From NCBI GenBank assembly GCA_002293125.1, contig DBCR01000023.1, positions 41,441-57,925 on the forward strand: a stretch of 16,485 nucleotides of DNA. The letters are read 5' to 3'. The position numbers were made by a program, and so were the translations under genes. This document shows positions 14,901-16,485 of the stretch, piece by piece. This DNA is from Opitutia bacterium UBA953 (GTDB lineage Bacteria; Verrucomicrobiota; Verrucomicrobiia; Opitutales; UBA953). Each line of letters opens with the position of its first letter. Within the stretch, counting starts at the first letter, position 1. Under the pieces are notes generated by a model. That model was given only the letters and a program-made list of their open reading frames with translations, was not told the origin of the DNA and ran no database searches.

Positions 14901-15294
14901 TGCCGCGGCCGCGCTCGTCGTAGACCATGGCGTTGTAAGGGGCATTGGCATGGACGTCGCACTGGTAGCCGCCGACGACCCACTTGCCAGCCTCGGAGAG
15001 TTCCTTGCTGCGATACTGGATGCCGGAGTTGCTGGCGGAGCACTTGATCTTGGCGCGCAGTTCGAAATTCTTAACGACACCGCCACGCCAGATGAGGAAC
15101 TGATTGTAGGCGAGGTGGTCGGGTCCCTTGGTCTTGCCGGTGAGGGCGCCGTCTTCGACGGACCACAGCTCAGGGTTGCCGTCCCAGCCAGCGAGGGTCT
15201 TGCCATCGAACAGAGGCTTGAAGCCTTCCTGGGCAGAAAGAGGGGAAAGGGCGGCCAGCAGGAACGCCAGCAGCGCAGAGAGGGGGTTTCTCAT
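11902..15294 (-). CDS. Exported DUF1080 / beta-propeller dehydrogenase / HEAT / cytochrome c fusion
   Basis: The product has 1130 aa and a signal peptide (MRNPLSALLAFLLAALSPLSA). Residues 24-216 are a DUF1080 domain (PF06439, 3-keto-disaccharide hydrolase; concanavalin-like fold): FKPLFDGKTLAGW (25-37), NSGIQYRS (89-96) and the VDGK strand. A Lys/Ala/Pro linker (about 238-275) leads to a glucose/sorbosone-dehydrogenase-like beta-propeller (288-655) with VDDKGRIYASDQYGDLYR, a calcium-loop-like DSDGDDQLD, FASGFRNIYG and YGWRNGAGKYPEFYP. Residues 660-975 are helical repeats. The Pirellula/Verrucomicrobium heme domain has CFACH at 997-1001, GPDLTG and the probable distal Met M1097 in SPMPPMLL. 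One chain thus carries a sugar-oxidising module, an electron acceptor and a keto-sugar-cleaving module, suggesting an oxidise-then-cleave enzyme; this is inferred. A 98-aa membrane-protein gene follows after 6 nt. The start is supported by the signal peptide. Confidence 0.94.
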   Translation of the reverse strand: MRNPLSALLAFLLAALSPLSAQEGFKPLFDGKTLAGWDGNPELWSVEDGALTGKTKGPDHLAYNQFLIWRGGVVKNFELRAKIKCSASNSGIQYRSKELSEAGKWVVGGYQCDVHANAPYNAMVYDERGRGILVQNGQSVIIDDKGDKWLAAERDPVKVDFTEWQEYVIIAQGNRLIHKVDGKVTIELVDHDAKDRELEGLLAFQVHKGPAMIVQIKDVMLKELPEVPLVTLDKSPIPSDAQRIVPPGAGKKAPAKNAPKAAPAPGKAKAKAPAKKAPAPDAGKEIGENKATPVSRIKAPAGFQVELLYSVPGAEKGSWVALCVDDKGRIYASDQYGDLYRFPAPAAGQTLKATDIKKMPVNIRAINGMTWAFGALYAGVNDYEKKIPSGFYRLSDSDGDDQLDKVELLRDIQSGGDHGVHKVVVTPDQQGFYLITGNNSVKTETPATSPVAPLWGDDHLLPRMPDGRGHNRHVLAPGGIVYRISKDGKTFETFASGFRNIYGGALNRAGDLFTYDADMEYDFNTPWYRPTRVNHVVSGGEYGWRNGAGKYPEFYPDNLPGTVNIGPGSPTGIAFGYGAKFPAKYQEALYIMDWSWGKIYAVQLKPQGASYVGVKEDFIQGAPLPVTDLAIHPQDGAMYFAIGGRKVQSGLYRVSYVGKESTDPVLDSTAKAAPEVAARKALEQYHGKQDAKAADVAWPHLSSSDRWLRFAARVVLEHQPHAGWSERAFAEKNATARLEALLALARQAAPCPYHTAKAAKPDPRTGIAPTTAEPTAEQAALRDRLLAALRADDFTKLTQEQKLLNLRVAQIVLHRYGKPDDAGVAAVTRYYDAAYPAANFELNWLLTETLSFLQSPTLAAKAMAVVADAGSQEPEMEIMRSLRMLKAGWTPELREKQLNWFVKAASYRGGSSFGKFIEFIRNDSLATFSPEELTRHDKLVALAKNPPIKSAYENVGAIFAGRTPKNWTLEELSAATRTGMKGRDFENGRKMFGAAACFACHRYGNAGGMNGPDLTGAGGRYSPHDLLDQIINPSKEINEQFAPVVVTKQDGSTVTGVIVNLNGDTVQINTDLSDPDQRVGFDRKQVKSIEVSKVSPMPPMLLSMLTKEEVLDLVAFVLSGGDKENPAFKK

Positions 15295-15305
15295 GGGTCA
15301 GTATT

Positions 15306-15332
15306 TGTCTATGCCCCTTGGACACCCGTCAA
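15306..15332 (-). promoter_or_regulatory. Candidate promoter of the 1130-aa fusion gene
   Basis: On the coding strand TTGACG (15327-15332) is followed after 15 nt by TAGACA (15306-15311), 11 nt before the ATG. The spacing is short and the -10 is poor. If used, the mRNA would be nearly leaderless, and the repeat-rich DNA further upstream would not be transcribed from this start. Confidence 0.25.
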
Positions 15333-15435
15333 CCGCACTTGTTCAAATGGCGGAAAATGGATGCAGGCCTAGCCTCTCCCTGTCGCTGGTAGGGTTGGGA
15401 CCGCGTCACGACATAGTAGGTGCTGAACCACTTCA

Positions 15436-15615
15436 GGTGGCGGGTGGCGGCCCCGGGTGGCAGGTGGCAGGAGGGATTGCATTGGGTAGGGCGGTGACTG
15501 CCATCGCCACCGTTCTAGTCCGCATGACTGAAGTCGCCGGAGCTTAGCCAGTCCCGCGATCACCAACGTCCCTAACTTTCCCGCCACCTGAGTCCCGGGG
15601 CTGCCACCCGCCACC
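15436..15615. repeat. Long inverted repeat, 36-bp arms
   Basis: The left arm (15436-15471, beginning GGTGGCGGGTGGCGGCCCC) and right arm (15580-15615, ending GCCACCCGCCACC) are complementary at about 32 of 36 positions, with 21 of 22 in the distal part. They are separated by 108 bp. The arms are made of 7-nt words (CAGGTGG/CGGGTGG and GCCACCY). The right arm's words recur at 1312-1351. Confidence 0.8.
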
Positions 15616-15676
15616 CGAAACGTTTCAACCTATCAAATGGAAACCGGAAACCGGGATTAATGCTGCGGACATATTC
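15608..15676. repeat. Shared intergenic element, copy D (extended form)
   Basis: The core 15632-15676 (ATCAAATGGAAACCGG, then AAACCGGGATTAATGCTGCG) matches copies B and C. The extension 15608-15631 matches copy A without gaps, including GCCACCCGAAACGTTTCA (15610-15627). It lies 314-382 bp upstream of the ATG at 15294 and 200-268 bp after the sulfatase stop. Confidence 0.75.
15616..15627. promoter_or_regulatory. Operator-like palindrome in copy D
   Basis: CGAAACGTTTCA contains the perfect 10-bp palindrome GAAACGTTTC with a central CG, the general form of many LacI-family operators (TGAAACGTTTCA type). Copy A has the related CGAAGCGATTCA at the same place (1186-1197) with symmetry partly lost. 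It could be a transcription-factor site controlling the glycan genes or simply part of the repeat. Confidence 0.35.
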
Positions 15677-15720
15677 CCCAGCTAATCATCCGGTCTCCCT
15701 ATGCTGCCTCCTTTGAGTGC
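15676..15720. repeat. Second shared block, copy D
   Basis: CCCCAGCTAATCATCCGG... to ...CCTTTGAGTGC matches 11517-11561 without gaps at 36 of 45 positions. Here it directly adjoins the core element, whereas in region C the two are split by about 146 bp that contain the large hairpin. Confidence 0.7.
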
Positions 15721-15785
15721 TGTACCTCCCCGTGCCTCCATCTCACCTTGCCAGCATGTCCCCTCGCGCAAGCGCTTGCCCACGT

Positions 15786-15849
15786 GTCAACTAGTCAACC
15801 TACCAGCTAGTGGTGGTCTGGCCAACTGGTCAACTGATCAACTGGTGTA
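15786..15849. repeat. Degenerate octamer array, eight units
   Basis: Eight 8-nt units lie in exact register, including GTCAACTA (15786), GTCAACCT (15794), CTGGCCAA (15818), CTGGTCAA (15826) and CTGATCAA (15834). Many are locally self-complementary (ACTAGT, TGGCCA, TGATCA). The array begins on the coding strand about 26 nt after the stop of the EF-hand sulfatase. Confidence 0.75.
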
Positions 15850-15875
15850 TGGGTCATCCCTGCAGCTTCGTCGGC

Positions 15876-16485
15876 TTACTTACCAGACTTGACGTATTCC
15901 TCGCGGTTGACGTCACCGCTCAGGTCCTTGTCGAACTTGACGAAGTTCTTGGCGGCTTGCTCAGGGTCGCTCTGGCGGATCATGAACTCTTCTTTGTCCA
16001 GCTTGCCGTCCTTGTTCAGGTCGCGGCCATCGAACATGGCGCCACGGTCCCTGGTCGCCCCGGCCTTGGGGGCCGGTGCTTCGGGGGCTTTGCCTTTCTT
16101 GCCCTTCTTGCCAGCCGGGGCGGCGGTGTTTTGCGCGGTCGCGGGCGCGATGGGCGGGGGCAGGTGCTTGCTCAGGCGGGCGATGACTTCGGCGTGCTCG
16201 GCCTTGGTCGCCACATTGACGGTCTCATGCGGATCGTTGACTTCGTCGTAGAGCTCGGTGGCGTGGATGGTGTTGGCAGAACGGTCGCGCCAGAGGGTCA
16301 GGCGCCAGCGATCGTCGCGGATGCTGTAGCCCATGAGGCTCTTGCCGGCGTCGCTGCGCGGGTACTGGCTGATCGCGACCGGGCGGACCTTGGCGTCGGG
16401 GTCGTCGAGGATCGGACGGAGGCTGACGCCTTCGACGTCCTTCTGCCTGGGTAGTCCGCAAAGTTCCGTGAGGGTGGGGTAGATG
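15876..16485 (-). CDS. Sulfatase C-terminal region with EF-hand tail (5' end outside window)
   Basis: The frame is open from the right edge to a stop at 15876 (202 residues visible). The visible start IYPTLTELCGLP, then VEGVSLRPILDDP (16374-16412 area), WRLTLW and ELYDEVNDPHETVNVA, is the standard C-terminal subdomain of S1 sulfatases of the iduronate-2-sulfatase-like group. The formylglycine motif and metal site lie beyond the edge, so catalytic competence cannot be checked. After a Lys/Ala/Pro linker (about 16065-16160) come two EF-hand loops with all canonical ligand positions: DLNKDGKLDKEE (15987-16022) and DKDLSGDVNREE (15897-15932). They suggest a calcium-binding tail in the periplasm. 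The gene ends shortly before the octamer array; the next gene is 581 bp away, so it is likely a separate transcription unit. Confidence 0.9.
   Translation of the reverse strand, partial: IYPTLTELCGLPRQKDVEGVSLRPILDDPDAKVRPVAISQYPRSDAGKSLMGYSIRDDRWRLTLWRDRSANTIHATELYDEVNDPHETVNVATKAEHAEVIARLSKHLPPPIAPATAQNTAAPAGKKGKKGKAPEAPAPKAGATRDRGAMFDGRDLNKDGKLDKEEFMIRQSDPEQAAKNFVKFDKDLSGDVNREEYVKSGK

Larger units (their letters stand above)
15295..15875. other. Intergenic region D, repeat-rich
   Basis: This 581-bp gap, the longest in the window, lies between the EF-hand sulfatase and the 1130-aa fusion. It holds a weak promoter candidate next to the gene, a 36-bp-arm inverted repeat, an operator-like palindrome, copy D of the shared element, the second shared block, a 12-bp palindrome GCAAGCGCTTGC (15768-15779) and an 8-nt-period array. 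I see no convincing gene in it. Confidence 0.7.

Noticed and set aside
11512..15372. Two long plus-strand frames (595 and 657 codons) opposite the 1130-aa fusion
   Set aside because: They are antisense shadows of a high-GC gene; composition is Gly/Val/Asp/Glu-rich and no domain is recognisable.
15369..15614. 81-codon minus-strand frame in region D
   Set aside because: It spans both arms of the inverted repeat and encodes no plausible protein features.
1178..15720. Insertion sequence or MITE explanation for the shared elements
   Set aside because: No transposase is present, and I see no terminal inverted repeats bounding the shared blocks or target-site duplications. A mobile origin stays open but is not supported as a mobile_element call.
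15786..15849. Possible CRISPR array
   Set aside because: Units are 8 nt and contiguous, with no spacers and no cas genes.

Overview
The window is a GC-rich chromosomal segment from a PVC-superphylum bacterium, most likely a Verrucomicrobiota member and possibly Opitutae-like. The assignment rests on gene content: three very large exported proteins combine a beta-propeller dehydrogenase-like domain, HEAT-like helical repeats and a C-terminal c-type cytochrome, an architecture characteristic of Planctomycetes and Verrucomicrobia. They sit among formylglycine-dependent sulfatases, a secreted esterase and a DUF1080 (3-keto-disaccharide hydrolase family) domain. Clear Shine-Dalgarno sites are absent before most starts. 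No tRNA, rRNA, transposase, integrase or CRISPR array was seen.

All nine genes lie on the minus strand, so transcription runs right to left. In that order: (i) the C-terminal part of a sulfatase with an EF-hand tail (15876 to the right edge); (ii) a 1130-aa DUF1080-propeller-HEAT-cytochrome c fusion (11902-15294), followed after 6 nt by a 98-aa two-helix membrane protein (11599-11895); (iii) a tight three-gene operon with 2-3 nt gaps: alpha/beta-hydrolase esterase (10359-11249), sulfatase (8556-10355) and a 995-aa propeller-HEAT-cytochrome c protein (5566-8553); (iv) a small two-helix membrane protein (4870-5109) and a 1140-aa SGNH-like-propeller-HEAT-cytochrome c protein (1370-4792); (v) a secreted protein of unknown function that runs off the left edge (1-1062). 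The likely theme is breakdown of a decorated, sulfated and perhaps acetylated polysaccharide in the periplasm. The esterase and sulfatases would remove substituents, and the propeller-cytochrome proteins would oxidise sugars and pass electrons to the respiratory chain. This is inference from domain content.

The four intergenic gaps longer than 300 bp (1063-1369, 5110-5565, 11250-11598, 15295-15875) are the least ordinary part. Each carries a copy of one related ~45-bp element (core around GGAAACCGGAATTAATGC). Two copies extend further on one side and two share a second 45-bp block on the other. The gaps are also packed with degenerate tandem arrays of fixed period (7, 8 or 12 nt) and long imperfect inverted repeats. 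They look like a family of non-coding, structure-forming modules placed at transcription-unit boundaries.
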